From: DATARH01 sp050181375
Lineage (GTDB): Bacteria > Pseudomonadota > Alphaproteobacteria > ATCC43930 > CGMCC-115725
Reading direction: 5' to 3'
Length of the DNA stretch: 22,577 nucleotides
NCBI GenBank assembly: GCA_050181375.1
Contig: JBFXDF010000037.1
Coordinates: 1-22,577 of the forward strand
In this document: in pieces, positions 6,733 to 14,842 of the stretch
Position numbering within the stretch: position 1 is the first letter of the stretch
How the letters are laid out: every line of letters starts with the position of its first letter
Made by a program: the position numbers and the translations under genes
The notes under the pieces: generated by a model
Databases searched by the model: none
The model's input: the letters and a program-made list of their open reading frames with translations, nothing else
Told to the model about the DNA's origin: nothing

Positions 6733-8850
6733 ATGGCGGGAAGCTTCCGCGCGGGCATCGATATCGGAGGCACATTCACCGATATCGTGCTGCTCGCCGA
6801 CAGCGGCGAGCGCCACATCAGAAAGGTGCCGTCCTCGGTCGACGACTACGCCCGCGCGATTGTCGACGGACTGGCGACATTGCTTGCCGATATCGGCGCC
6901 GCGCCGGACGGGATCGCCGAGCTGCTGCACGGAACGACGATCGCGTCAAACGCGATCCTCGAGCACAAGGGCGCCAAAACCGGGCTGATTACGACAAAAG
7001 GTTTCCGCGACGTGCTCGAAATCCGCAACCTGCGGATGCCGCGCCTGTACGACATGTCGTGGACCAAGCCGCCGCCCCTTGTCGAGCGCCGTTTGCGGGT
7101 CGAGGTCGACGAACGGGTCAACGCGCAAGGCGGCATCGACCGGCCGCTCGACGAGGCGAGCGTCGAGCGCGCCGTGCGCTTTCTGGTCGGCGAGGGGGCC
7201 GAGGCGATCGCGATCTGCCTGTTGCACTCGTATCTGAACCCGGCGCACGAATTGAGGGTCAAGGAGATCGCGGCGCGGCTGGCGCCCGGCGTCGCGCTCT
7301 CGGTCAGCGCCGAGGTACTGCCGGTCATCAACGAATACGAGCGGACATCGACAACGGTCATCAACGCCTATGTCCGCCCGGTCGTCGAGTATTATCTGGG
7401 CCGGCTGGGTGGCGGGCTGCGCGACAGCGGGGTCGCGGCGCCGCTCTTGTTGATGCAGTCGAATGGCGGGCTGACGACCGCCGAGGCCGCTGCCCTGACG
7501 CCGATGCACATCATCGAGTCGGGACCGGCTGCCGGAGTGGTCGGCGCGCGGGAATTGGCGCGCCGCATCGGCATCGACAAGGCGATCTCGTTCGACATGG
7601 GAGGGACCACCGCGAAGGCCTCGCTGATCGAGAACGGCGAATTCACCCGCGCCGCGGAGTACCAGGTCGGGGCCGGAATCGTGCTCGGCTCGCGGCTCCT
7701 GTCGGGAGCCGGCTACACGCTGAAGGTGCCGGCGATCGACCTCGCCGAGGTCGGGGCCGGCGGCGGCTCGATCCTGTGGATCGACAGCGGCGGCGCGCTG
7801 CAGGTCGGCCCGCACAGCGCCGGCGCCGCGCCGGGGCCGGTGTGCTACGGCCAGGGCGGCGAGGACCCGACCGTGACCGACGCCAATGTGGTTCTCGGCT
7901 ACATCAACCCGGCGCATCTGGTCGGCGGCGCGCTGAAGCTTGACGCCGGCAAAGCGCGCGCGGCTATCGCCGAGAGGATCGCGAAGCCGCTCGGCATCGG
8001 CGTCGAGGAGGCGGCCTACGGCGCGCATCTGATCGCCGCCTCGAACATGATCCGCGCGCTGAAGGCGGTGTCGAGCGAGCGCGGCCGCGACCCGCGCGAA
8101 TATGCGCTCGTCGCGTTCGGCGGCAACGGTCCGATCTTCGCGGCCGGGATGGCCGAGGCGATGCGGATGCCGCTCGTTCTGATCCCGCCCTCGGCCGGCG
8201 TGTTCTCGGCGTTCGGGCTGCTTTACGCCGACATCGAGTACCATTTCGCGCGCACCCGCAAGCTGCTGTTGCGCGACACGGCGGCGGGAGACGTGGCGGA
8301 GAACGTTCAAAAGATTGTCGATGCGCTCGAAACCGAGGCGCGGGCGCGGCTCGCGGCGGACGGGTTTTCCCCCGAGCGGATCGAGATCCGGCGTGTCGCC
8401 AGCCTCCACTACCAGGGCCAATCGTTCGAGCTGCGCGTGCCGCTCGCGTCCGGCCGGATCGATCGCGCGGCGCTGGCGTCACTCGAAGAGGCGTTCGGGG
8501 CCGAGCACGAACGCACCTACGGCCATCGCGCCGGTGTCGGCGAGCCGGTCGAGCTGGTCAGCATCGAGATCGTCGGCCGCGGCATTCCGGAAACGCCGCG
8601 CGCCGCCTCGGCCGTCGCCGCGAGCCTCGCTCCCGATATCGCCATCGCCGCGCCGCGCCGCCCGGCGTTTTTCGGGCCGCAAAGCGGGTGGCTCAGCGCC
8701 GACGTGATCAACCGCGGCGATCTGCGCGCGCCGCGACCCGGTCCATGCATCGTTGAGGAGTACGACTCGACCTGTCTGGTTCCGCCGGGCTGGACTGCCC
8801 GCCTCGACCCGCACGGCAATATCGCGATCGCGCGCGCCGGGAGCCTTTAG
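6733..8850 (+). CDS. hyuA: HyuA-type N-methylhydantoinase A / 5-oxoprolinase family protein
   Basis: The 705-residue protein starts at ATG 6733, preceded by GAGGAG eight bases upstream. It belongs to the hydantoinase A / oxoprolinase family, ATP-dependent cytoplasmic enzymes that open hydantoin, N-methylhydantoin or 5-oxoproline-type rings, or carboxylate ketones. The N-terminal phosphate motif is GIDIGGTFTDIVL (8-20), followed by LHGTTIASNAILEHKGAKTG (66-85), IESGPAAGVVGA (261-272) and the second phosphate motif SFDMGGTTAKASL (286-298). Length and domain order match a full HyuA. The usual partner HyuB (hydantoinase B) is absent on either side; downstream is a short gap and a convergent lipoprotein gene. 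The substrate cannot be inferred. It is either a single-subunit enzyme or pairs with a distant HyuB. Confidence 0.88.
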   Translation: MAGSFRAGIDIGGTFTDIVLLADSGERHIRKVPSSVDDYARAIVDGLATLLADIGAAPDGIAELLHGTTIASNAILEHKGAKTGLITTKGFRDVLEIRNLRMPRLYDMSWTKPPPLVERRLRVEVDERVNAQGGIDRPLDEASVERAVRFLVGEGAEAIAICLLHSYLNPAHELRVKEIAARLAPGVALSVSAEVLPVINEYERTSTTVINAYVRPVVEYYLGRLGGGLRDSGVAAPLLLMQSNGGLTTAEAAALTPMHIIESGPAAGVVGARELARRIGIDKAISFDMGGTTAKASLIENGEFTRAAEYQVGAGIVLGSRLLSGAGYTLKVPAIDLAEVGAGGGSILWIDSGGALQVGPHSAGAAPGPVCYGQGGEDPTVTDANVVLGYINPAHLVGGALKLDAGKARAAIAERIAKPLGIGVEEAAYGAHLIAASNMIRALKAVSSERGRDPREYALVAFGGNGPIFAAGMAEAMRMPLVLIPPSAGVFSAFGLLYADIEYHFARTRKLLLRDTAAGDVAENVQKIVDALETEARARLAADGFSPERIEIRRVASLHYQGQSFELRVPLASGRIDRAALASLEEAFGAEHERTYGHRAGVGEPVELVSIEIVGRGIPETPRAASAVAASLAPDIAIAAPRRPAFFGPQSGWLSADVINRGDLRAPRPGPCIVEEYDSTCLVPPGWTARLDPHGNIAIARAGSL

Positions 8851-8911
8851 CGACGCAAGCTGATCGGGGGCGCTGAAGCGATACGGAAGCGAACCGGGAG
8901 AAACCGGCGCG

Positions 8912-8940
8912 GGCGGGGCCCGGTCGTAGGGAACCCCGCC
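8912..8940. terminator. GC-rich hairpin between hyuA and the lipoprotein gene
   Basis: GGCGGGG (8912-8918) pairs with CCCCGCC (8934-8940), and CCC (8919-8921) pairs with GGG (8929-8931), with an AA bulge and a 7-base loop. This ten-pair stem lies between the hyuA stop at 8850 and the stop of the convergent gene at 8948. There is no T-tract on either strand, but position and strength suggest it separates the two transcripts. Confidence 0.5.
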
Positions 8941-8947
8941 GCCAACA

Positions 8948-9322
8948 TCACGGTTGCATCGCGCCGGGGTAGCCCGGCGGCGCTACGTATCCGGGATAGT
9001 AGGGATTGTAGCCGACCGGCTCGGGTGGAGGCGGAGGATAGGCCTGCGGCGGCGGGGGTGGCGGCGGATATCCCGGAGGATAGCCCGGGGGCGGCGGTGT
9101 CGTTGCCGCTCCTAGGACCGCGCCCGATGCGCCGCCGATCGCCGCTCCCAGCGCGGCCCCGCCGCCCCCGCCGGCGGCAGCGCCGATCGCCGCCCCGGCG
9201 CCAGCCCCGAGCAGGCCGCCGCCGATGGCCCGCTGCCCGGGATCATATGGGTTCGTGCAGCCCGACAGGCCGAGCAGCAGCGCGAACCCCGCGGCTGCCG
9301 CGCCGAGGGTCGATTTGCGCAT
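8948..9322 (-). CDS. small glycine-zipper lipoprotein with Pro-rich tail
   Basis: The 124-residue protein begins with a lipoprotein signal: MRKSTLGAAAAGF, a Leu-rich core and the lipobox LSGC with C22 as the lipid-modified residue. Residues about 34-73 form a glycine zipper (AIGGGLLGAGAGAAIGAAAGG and similar), as in small outer-membrane or envelope lipoproteins. The rest is a Pro/Tyr-rich low-complexity tail (PPGYPPGYPPPPPPP). GGAGG seven bases before ATG 9322 supports the start. It is a single-gene unit: the upstream amidohydrolase ends 99 bp away on the same strand. An envelope structural or stress role is likely but unproven. Confidence 0.82.
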   Translation of the reverse strand: MRKSTLGAAAAGFALLLGLSGCTNPYDPGQRAIGGGLLGAGAGAAIGAAAGGGGGAALGAAIGGASGAVLGAATTPPPPGYPPGYPPPPPPPQAYPPPPPEPVGYNPYYPGYVAPPGYPGAMQP

Positions 9323-9421
9323 CGAGGTGCCTCCAATAACTTGATTGACCAGAGGTATACGCGCGTTACGGAAATTCGTCCCCGGCGGGAGTCGCGGGTT
9401 CGCCGTGGCGGCCGTCTGGCT

Positions 9422-10261
9422 TCAGCCTTTAGCCGGTCCGGGCGGGTTCCACCCGAGCCATTCGCACACTGCCCGCCCCATGACGAGGTCGCGGTCGCTT
9501 CCCTGGAGCCACGGGGATTCCTCGGTGAACATCGTCACGCATTGGCGATAGCTGCACGGCATCCGGGTGACATCGGTGCCCCAGAACGAGCGCTGCGGGC
9601 CGAACGCGTCGATGATCCGCCTTGTGTATTCCTGCACGTCGCGGAACGGATAAGGCTCGGCGGAGTAGCTTGGGCCGCCGGAAATCTTGACCGCGACATT
9701 CGGCAACCGGGCGAGCGCCACCATCTCGGACAGATCGGCAAACGCCGCCGCACCCTTGGCGCCCCCTCCCCCGCCGCCCCGGCCATAATGGTCGATATGC
9801 AGCTTGAGGCCCGGATGGCGCTCGGCGATGGCGCCGAACGCCGCCATGTTGCCGCCCGCGAGCAGACCGACGGGCAGCTTTTCGCGCTCGCATGCGGCCC
9901 AGAACCAGTCGAGGCTGCCGTCGGTCCACCAGCTTTTCTGGTGCGGCTGGTTGAACGTGAAGCGGAAGCCGACCATCCCGGGCCGCTGGCGCCAGTTTCT
10001 GACGATTTCCTCGCGGTTTGGTGCCTGCAAATCGAAATGGCCAAGGATGCAGAACTTGTCGGGATGCGCCTTGGCGGCCTCGACCGCCTGCACGTTGACC
10101 GCCTCGCCGAGCGTCGAGGGCGGATGCAGCACCGCGGCATCGACCCCGGCCCCCGCCATTTCCTTCAGCGCGTCGTTCACATCGTAGGTCGGGATCTGCC
10201 GGTGATGCGCCGACATCTTGGCGTTTTCCCAGATATGGATCTGCGAGTCGACGACGAACAT
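9422..10261 (-). CDS. amidohydrolase-2 family metal-dependent hydrolase (LigI-like)
   Basis: The 279-residue protein is a single TIM-barrel amidohydrolase of the PF04909 type, the family of 2-pyrone-4,6-dicarboxylate lactonase (LigI), aminocarboxymuconate decarboxylase and related enzymes. Motifs seen are DSQIHIW (5-11) at strand 1, GFRFTFN at 98-104, HIDHYG (155-160), VKIS (191-194) and WGTDVTR (227-233), with D230 as the usual catalytic acid. Strand 1 carries Q-x-H (Q7, H9) where many members have H-x-H, so metal content may differ or be absent. A run of six glycines follows HIDHYGR. GGGGAGA six bases upstream supports ATG 10261. It lies 33 bp after the GNAT gene and is probably cotranscribed with it. 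Lactone or amide hydrolysis of an aromatic-pathway intermediate is plausible; the substrate is unknown. Confidence 0.83.
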   Translation of the reverse strand: MFVVDSQIHIWENAKMSAHHRQIPTYDVNDALKEMAGAGVDAAVLHPPSTLGEAVNVQAVEAAKAHPDKFCILGHFDLQAPNREEIVRNWRQRPGMVGFRFTFNQPHQKSWWTDGSLDWFWAACEREKLPVGLLAGGNMAAFGAIAERHPGLKLHIDHYGRGGGGGGAKGAAAFADLSEMVALARLPNVAVKISGGPSYSAEPYPFRDVQEYTRRIIDAFGPQRSFWGTDVTRMPCSYRQCVTMFTEESPWLQGSDRDLVMGRAVCEWLGWNPPGPAKG

Positions 10262-10294
10262 TGCGGTCTCCCCTGCTGGTTGCGGCCCCGTCGG

Positions 10295-10846
10295 TTACGG
10301 CTCGGGGCGGCCGTCGGCGCGCGCGGTTTCGAGGTAGCGCGGCAGATCTCCCCACGCATATCCCGCGGCTTCGATCCGCTTGCCGCCGACGACAAAATTC
10401 TTCTGCCGCACCTCGCGGCCGCCGAGCCGGCGATAGAAATAGCGGGAGGGATTGTCCCGCAGCACCCAGATGAGCGCCGAGGAGGCGCCTTGCGCGACCA
10501 GCCGCTCGAACAGCGCGAGCAACAGGGCGCGGCCGATCCCCTGGTTTTGCCAATCGGGCGCGACGTACAGCGTGAAAACCTCGCCGGCGTGCTCGGCGCC
10601 GTCCCGGTTCCGGCCGCAGCTTCCGAACCCGACAATCTCGCCGTCGCTGTTGACCGCGACGCGCACATCGCGCGGCTCGCGCTCGATGACGGCCGCCCAG
10701 CCGATTTCCCGGCGCGGTGTCGAAAGGCCGACAAGGAACGGCGTCGCCAGGATCCCGGCATAGGCGGCCCGCCATGTGTCGACATCGAGGCGGGCGATGC
10801 GGCGGGCGTCGCCGGGGCGTGCGGCGCGGATCGTGATCGCGGTCAT
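10295..10846 (-). CDS. GNAT-family N-acetyltransferase
   Basis: This is a 183-residue single-domain GNAT protein. The acetyl-CoA-binding motif A is VAPDWQNQGIGRALL (95-109), with Q100-x-Q-G-I-G forming the pyrophosphate loop. The N-terminal ARPGDARRIARLDVDTWRAAYAGIL and the C-terminal NPSRYFYRRLGG are typical of the family. GNAT enzymes transfer an acetyl group from acetyl-CoA to an amine in the cytoplasm; the acceptor cannot be told from sequence. GGAG five bases before ATG 10846 supports the start. It is the first gene of a two-gene unit with the amidohydrolase. Confidence 0.87.
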   Translation of the reverse strand: MTAITIRAARPGDARRIARLDVDTWRAAYAGILATPFLVGLSTPRREIGWAAVIEREPRDVRVAVNSDGEIVGFGSCGRNRDGAEHAGEVFTLYVAPDWQNQGIGRALLLALFERLVAQGASSALIWVLRDNPSRYFYRRLGGREVRQKNFVVGGKRIEAAGYAWGDLPRYLETARADGRPEP

Positions 10847-10883
10847 GTCACTCCATTGTGCCCGCTTTTACCGCATCTGGGGA

Positions 10884-10896
10884 GGGGGTAACCCCC
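10884..10896. promoter_or_regulatory. short palindrome in divergent GNAT/IalB control region
   Basis: GGGGGT-A-ACCCCC forms a near-perfect 13-base palindrome in the 112-bp gap between the divergently transcribed GNAT (-) and IalB-like (+) genes. Its place suits an operator for one or both, but no consensus is recognised and chance is possible in DNA of this composition. Confidence 0.25.
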
Positions 10897-10958
10897 GACA
10901 TGAGGCACCCGGGGCGCGCCGCGATGGACTCACGCGGCGCCGGCGCTATGCTTGCCCG

Positions 10959-11714
10959 ATGAAGCGACGCTGGTTGTGTGTTCTGGGCGCGCCCTCGCTG
11001 GCGGCGCTGGTTTCGACCGTTCCGCTGCCGGGTCAGGCGGCCAAGCCAAAGAGGGAGCCTCCGGCCCAGCCCGCCGTGGTAAGCAGCGCGCCGAAGACCC
11101 AATCGCTCGGCACCGTCGGAGCGTGGTCCGCCTACGCCTCGGGAGAAAAGTCCAGCCGGATCTGCTATCTGGTCGGCCGGCCGCAAAAGACCGATTCGGC
11201 CGGTATCGACCGCAAGGCGCCGGTCGCGATGGTGACGCATCGCCCGAGCGAAAACATTTCGAACGTCGTCAGTTTTGTCGAGGGCTATCCGCTGAAGAGC
11301 GGTACCGATGTCGCGCTCGAAATCGACGACAAGAAATTCGACATGTTCACCAATGACGACAGCGCCTGGGCCCGCACCGCCGAACTCGACCGGACAATCG
11401 TTTCGGCCTTCATCGGCGGACGGACCGCGACCGTCAAGGGCACCCCCGGCAGCGGCAAGCCGACCACCGATGTCTATTCGCTCTCCGGCTTTACCAAGGC
11501 GCTCGCGCTGATCGACGAGGCATGCGGGATCAGCCGCCCCGAAACCGCCGCCGCCACCCAACCGGCCCCCGCGGAGCAAAAGGTCGCGCCGCAAACGGTC
11601 TCGGCGCCGGCAAAGGCCACGGCGACGACCAAAAAGGGATCGGCGCGCAAGACCTCGCACGGGAAGGCGTCGAAGCAGACCTCAAAGAAGAAGTCGACGC
11701 AGGCGGCGCAGTAA
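10959..11714 (+). CDS. invasion-associated locus B (IalB) family exported protein
   Basis: I choose ATG 10959 (251 residues) because it directly opens a signal peptide, MKRRWLCVLGAPSLAALVS...GQAA; the frame is open further upstream but has no coding character. The mature domain, residues about 50-190, fits the IalB family (GAWSAYASGEKSSRICYL, KAPVAMVTHRP, DVALEIDDKKFDMF, AWARTAELDRTIVSAF, YSLSGFTKALALIDEACG). C69 and C189 could form a disulphide. IalB proteins are periplasmic or envelope proteins of uncertain function; the name comes from Bartonella and does not imply invasion here. Residues 195-251 form an Ala/Pro then Lys-rich tail ending SKKKSTQAAQ. No Shine-Dalgarno is visible; TGGACT (10925-10930) and TATGCT (10947-10952), 16 bases apart, could give a leaderless transcript. 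The rlmN gene follows 36 bp later. Confidence 0.82.
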   Translation: MKRRWLCVLGAPSLAALVSTVPLPGQAAKPKREPPAQPAVVSSAPKTQSLGTVGAWSAYASGEKSSRICYLVGRPQKTDSAGIDRKAPVAMVTHRPSENISNVVSFVEGYPLKSGTDVALEIDDKKFDMFTNDDSAWARTAELDRTIVSAFIGGRTATVKGTPGSGKPTTDVYSLSGFTKALALIDEACGISRPETAAATQPAPAEQKVAPQTVSAPAKATATTKKGSARKTSHGKASKQTSKKKSTQAAQ

Positions 11715-11750
11715 GCTTTCCGGGAGCGGCGTCGCACCCATATCTTCGCC

Positions 11751-12881
11751 ATGTCCGTCCATGACGAGCCGTCCCCGAGCCGGCGCAATCTCGTCGGCCT
11801 CGGCCGTACCGAAATCGCCGAGGAAATGGCCGCGTTCGGGGCCGAGAAGTTCCGCGCCGGCCAGTTGTGGCAGTGGATCTATCATCGCGGCGCTAGCGAT
11901 TTCGCGGCAATGACCAACCTGGCGAAGCCGTTCCGCGAGCGTCTCGCCGAGCGATACGAACTGCGCCGGCCGGCGATCGCGACGGCGCGCGTCTCGATCG
12001 ACGGCACGCGGAAATGGCTGCTGCGCTTCGATGACGGGCAGGAGGCCGAGACTGTCCATATCCCGGAAAGCGACCGGGGCACGCTGTGCGTCTCCTCGCA
12101 GGTCGGATGCACGCTGACCTGCCGCTTCTGCCATACCGGGACGCAGCGTCTGGTGCGCAATCTGAGCGCGGCCGAGATTGTCGGGCAGGTGATGATCGCG
12201 CGCGACGCCCTCGGCGAGTGGCCGTCGCCGAAGGAGGACCGGCTTCTCACCAACATCGTGCTGATGGGCATGGGGGAGCCGCTCTACAATTACGACAACG
12301 TCGCCGCCGCGATCAGGATCGTCATGGACCCGGAGGGGCTGGCGATCTCGCGCCGCAAGATCACGCTGTCCACCGCGGGCGTCGTGCCGATGATCGCCCG
12401 CGTCGGCGCCGAACTCGGGGTCAATCTGGCGGTATCGCTGCACGCCGTGACCGACGAACTGCGCAACCAACTGGTGCCGCTCAACCGCAAATACCCGATC
12501 GCCGAACTGCTGGACGCGTGCCGGAATTATCCGGGGTCGAGCAACGCGCGGCGCATCACGTTCGAATACGTGATGCTGAAAGGCGTCAACGACAGCCCGG
12601 CCGAGGCGCGCGAACTGGTGCGGCTGCTAAAGGGCATTCCGGCCAAGGTCAATCTGATCCCGTTCAATCCCTGGCCCGGCGCGCCGTATGAATGCTCGAC
12701 CGAGGCGGCGATCGCGGCGTTTTCCGAGATCGTGTTCAACGCCGGTTATTCGGCGCCGGTGCGGACGCCGCGCGGGCGCGACATCGCGGCGGCCTGCGGC
12801 CAGCTGAAATCGGAGAGCGTGCGGGCGCGCGGGTCCGACCGAGCCCGCCTACCGGCCCTCGCGCCCGAGACGGCTATCTGA
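11751..12881 (+). CDS. rlmN: 23S rRNA (A2503-C2)/tRNA (A37-C2) methyltransferase RlmN
   Basis: This 376-residue radical-SAM enzyme methylates C2 of A2503 in 23S rRNA and A37 in some tRNAs, tuning translational accuracy. The 4Fe-4S/SAM motif is C120-TLT-C124-RF-C127. The two mechanistic cysteines are present: C113 (TLCVSS) and C349 (AAACGQL), at the spacing of E. coli C118 and C355. Further family signatures are ESDRGTLCVSSQVGC, NIVLMGMGEPLYNYDNV, ITLSTAGVVP and NLAVSLHA. RlmN is favoured over Cfr because the flanking sequence and length are RlmN-like. The start at ATG 11751 leads straight into NLVGLGRTEI, the normal N-terminus, with only a distant GGGAG upstream. The last 20 or so residues after C349 are variable. 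The alpha/beta hydrolase gene begins 14 bp after the stop. Confidence 0.96.
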   Translation: MSVHDEPSPSRRNLVGLGRTEIAEEMAAFGAEKFRAGQLWQWIYHRGASDFAAMTNLAKPFRERLAERYELRRPAIATARVSIDGTRKWLLRFDDGQEAETVHIPESDRGTLCVSSQVGCTLTCRFCHTGTQRLVRNLSAAEIVGQVMIARDALGEWPSPKEDRLLTNIVLMGMGEPLYNYDNVAAAIRIVMDPEGLAISRRKITLSTAGVVPMIARVGAELGVNLAVSLHAVTDELRNQLVPLNRKYPIAELLDACRNYPGSSNARRITFEYVMLKGVNDSPAEARELVRLLKGIPAKVNLIPFNPWPGAPYECSTEAAIAAFSEIVFNAGYSAPVRTPRGRDIAAACGQLKSESVRARGSDRARLPALAPETAI

Positions 12882-12895
12882 ACGAAGCTCTCGCG

Positions 12896-13723
12896 GTGCG
12901 CGGTTTTGCGTTGATCGCGGGGGTCGCCGCCGCCGGTTATTTCGCTGTCGTCGCCGGCCTGTATTTCTATCAACGGCAGCTTCTCTACCATCCGGACCGG
13001 GCGCGCCCGCGCCTTGGGCCGCTCGCGGAACTCGGGGTGCGCGAGATTGCGGTGCCGACCGCCGACGGGCTGTCGCTGCTCGCCTGGTATCTGCCGGCGG
13101 CCGGCGGAAATCGGCCGGTTGTCGTCTATTTTCATGGCAATGCCGGCCATATCGGCCATCGCGCCGAACGCCTCGAACGGTTTGCCCGCGAGGGTTACGG
13201 GGTGCTGCTGCTGGAATATCGCGGCTATGGCGGCAATCCCGGCGAGCCGCGCGAAGCCGGCCTGTTCGAGGACGCCGCGGCCGCGCTGCGCTTTCTTGAA
13301 GCTCACGGCGTGCGCGGGAGCCGGCTGGCATTGTACGGCGAGTCTCTCGGGACCGGCGTGGCGGTGGGGGTGGCGGCGCGCAGCGACGTGGGCGCGGTGG
13401 TGCTCGAATCGCCTTACACCAGCATCGCCGCGGCGGCGCAATTCCATTACCCGTTCGTCCCGGCCGCGCGGCTGGTGTCGGACCGTTACGACTCGCTGTC
13501 GCGCATCGGACGGGTGCGGGCACCGATCCTGATGCTGCACGGGGCGCGCGACGACATTATCCCGCCGAGCCACGGCGAGGCGCTGTTCGCTGCCGCGCCG
13601 GAGCCGAAGGAGCAATGGATCGCGCCCCTCGCCGGGCACGCCGATCTCGTCCGGTTCGGCGCGCTCGACGCAGCCGTCGATTTTATCGAACGGCACATAC
13701 GGCAGACCGAACCTGCGGCGTAG
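12896..13723 (+). CDS. membrane-anchored alpha/beta hydrolase (Bem46/YfhR-like)
   Basis: The frame opens inside rlmN, but the likely start is GTG 12896 (275 residues), just before the membrane helix at residues 4-24 and the family-typical YFYQRQLLYHPDRARP. The protein is an anchored serine hydrolase of the Bem46/ABHD13/YfhR group. The oxyanion region is YFHGNAGHIGHR (78-89). The nucleophile is S150 in YGESLGTG, the acid is D219 in HGARDDIIPP and the base is H248 in LAGHADL. TTG 12911 is an alternative start but would cut the helix. Natural substrates of this group are poorly known; esters or lipids are plausible. It follows rlmN by 14 bp and is probably cotranscribed. Confidence 0.85.
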   Translation: MRGFALIAGVAAAGYFAVVAGLYFYQRQLLYHPDRARPRLGPLAELGVREIAVPTADGLSLLAWYLPAAGGNRPVVVYFHGNAGHIGHRAERLERFAREGYGVLLLEYRGYGGNPGEPREAGLFEDAAAALRFLEAHGVRGSRLALYGESLGTGVAVGVAARSDVGAVVLESPYTSIAAAAQFHYPFVPAARLVSDRYDSLSRIGRVRAPILMLHGARDDIIPPSHGEALFAAAPEPKEQWIAPLAGHADLVRFGALDAAVDFIERHIRQTEPAA

Positions 13724-13770
13724 CGCCGTGCCGGTCCTTTCGGCGGCGGTGGCGGCGCGCGCGGCCAACG

Positions 13771-13776
13771 TATAAA
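13771..13776 (+). promoter_or_regulatory. possible -10 box for the Gfo/Idh-LLM operon
   Basis: TATAAA lies in the 85-bp gap after the hydrolase gene, 32 bases before the GTG start at 13809. It stands out in otherwise GC-rich sequence. No good -35 hexamer is found 16-18 bases upstream, so support is limited to the -10 match and position. Confidence 0.3.
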
Positions 13777-13808
13777 ACCTCGCCGGTACATCAAGCCGGG
13801 AGGGTCGC

Positions 13809-14822
13809 GTGGTTCGTGCGGCAATGGTCGGGATCGGCCGATGGGGGCGGACGCTGGTCGGCTCGGTGCAGGGCAAGAGCGACAAATTCCGGTTCACCGC
13901 CGGCTATAACCGCACCCGCGCCAATGCCGAGGCGTTCTGCGCCGAGCACGGGCTGAAACTCGCCGACAGTCTCGACGATATCCTCGCCGATCCCGAAATC
14001 GACGCCGTCGTATTCGCGACGCCGCACAGCGAGCATGGGGCGCAGGTCGAACGCACCGCCGCCGCCGGCAAGCACGTCTTTATGGAAAAGCCGTTCACCC
14101 TGGACCGGCGCAGCGCGGCGCGGGCGCTCGACGCGGCGGCTCGGGCCGGGGTGGTGCTCGGGGTCGCCTATCCGCGCCGCTTTCACCCGAACATGCGCGA
14201 GCTGAAAGCCCGCATCGACGACGGCCGGCTTGGCGCGATCGCGCATTGCTACGCCGAGCAGAACTCGCCGGCCGGGCTGTTCATGGACCCGCGCTCGTGG
14301 CGCGCCGACCCGGCCGAGGCGCCGGCCGGCGGCATGACCGCGATGGGCGTCCACAATGTCGATGCGATGATCGCTCTGTTCGGCCAAATCGACGAGGTCT
14401 ATGCGTCGAGCATCAGACGCGCCGTCGCCTACAATGCCGAGGACACGACCAGCGTGATCTTCGGGTTCAGGAGCGGCATGTCGGCCGGCCTCCTGTCGTG
14501 CCTGGCGACGGCGGTCAGCTACCGTCTCGCGGTGTTCGGCAGCCAGGGATGCGCCGAGCTGGTCACGCCAAACCTCGATTTCCGCTTTACGCCAACCCCG
14601 GACGCAATGCCGGAGGGCCGCCACACGCAGCCGGCGCCGGAGGTGATCGAGAACCGGGGCGTCAATACGCTGCTGGCCGAACTGGAGGCGTTCGCGGCGG
14701 CGATCGACGGCGGGGCACCCTATCCGATCCCGGCCGAGCAAATCCTGCACGGGGTCGCGGTATTCGAGGCGATCGTCCGGTCCGCCGCCTCGCACCGGCC
14801 GGTCAAGGTGGCGCGGGAGTAG
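13809..14822 (+). CDS. Gfo/Idh/MocA-family NAD(P)-dependent oxidoreductase
   Basis: The 337-residue protein has an N-terminal Rossmann fold with GIGRWG (8-13) and the family motif M-E93-K94-P95, where the lysine is catalytic, then the C-terminal substrate domain. The site motif usually read as G-x-x-x-D-x-G-x-H-x-x-D is present as GGMTAMGVHNVD (174-185), keeping H182 and D185 but with T177 where the first Asp is common. Members oxidise or reduce sugar, inositol or related hydroxyl compounds; the substrate here is unknown. The GTG at 13809 is the start because GGGAGGG lies just upstream. The LLM oxidoreductase follows after 20 bp with its own GGAGG, so the two form an operon. Confidence 0.88.
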   Translation: MVRAAMVGIGRWGRTLVGSVQGKSDKFRFTAGYNRTRANAEAFCAEHGLKLADSLDDILADPEIDAVVFATPHSEHGAQVERTAAAGKHVFMEKPFTLDRRSAARALDAAARAGVVLGVAYPRRFHPNMRELKARIDDGRLGAIAHCYAEQNSPAGLFMDPRSWRADPAEAPAGGMTAMGVHNVDAMIALFGQIDEVYASSIRRAVAYNAEDTTSVIFGFRSGMSAGLLSCLATAVSYRLAVFGSQGCAELVTPNLDFRFTPTPDAMPEGRHTQPAPEVIENRGVNTLLAELEAFAAAIDGGAPYPIPAEQILHGVAVFEAIVRSAASHRPVKVARE

Positions 14823-14842
14823 AACCGGATTGCGGAGGTGCC

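Noticed and set aside
6515..6988. Possible small plus-strand gene before hyuA
   Set aside because: It overlaps the start of hyuA, begins at a GTG without ribosome site and has no recognisable domain.
10776..10958. Upstream extension of the IalB-like gene
   Set aside because: It overlaps the divergent GNAT gene and would bury the signal peptide; ATG 10959 opens a normal one.
12692..12895. Upstream start for the alpha/beta hydrolase inside rlmN
   Set aside because: The extension would overlap rlmN by 190 bp and has no conserved content; GTG 12896 directly precedes the membrane helix.
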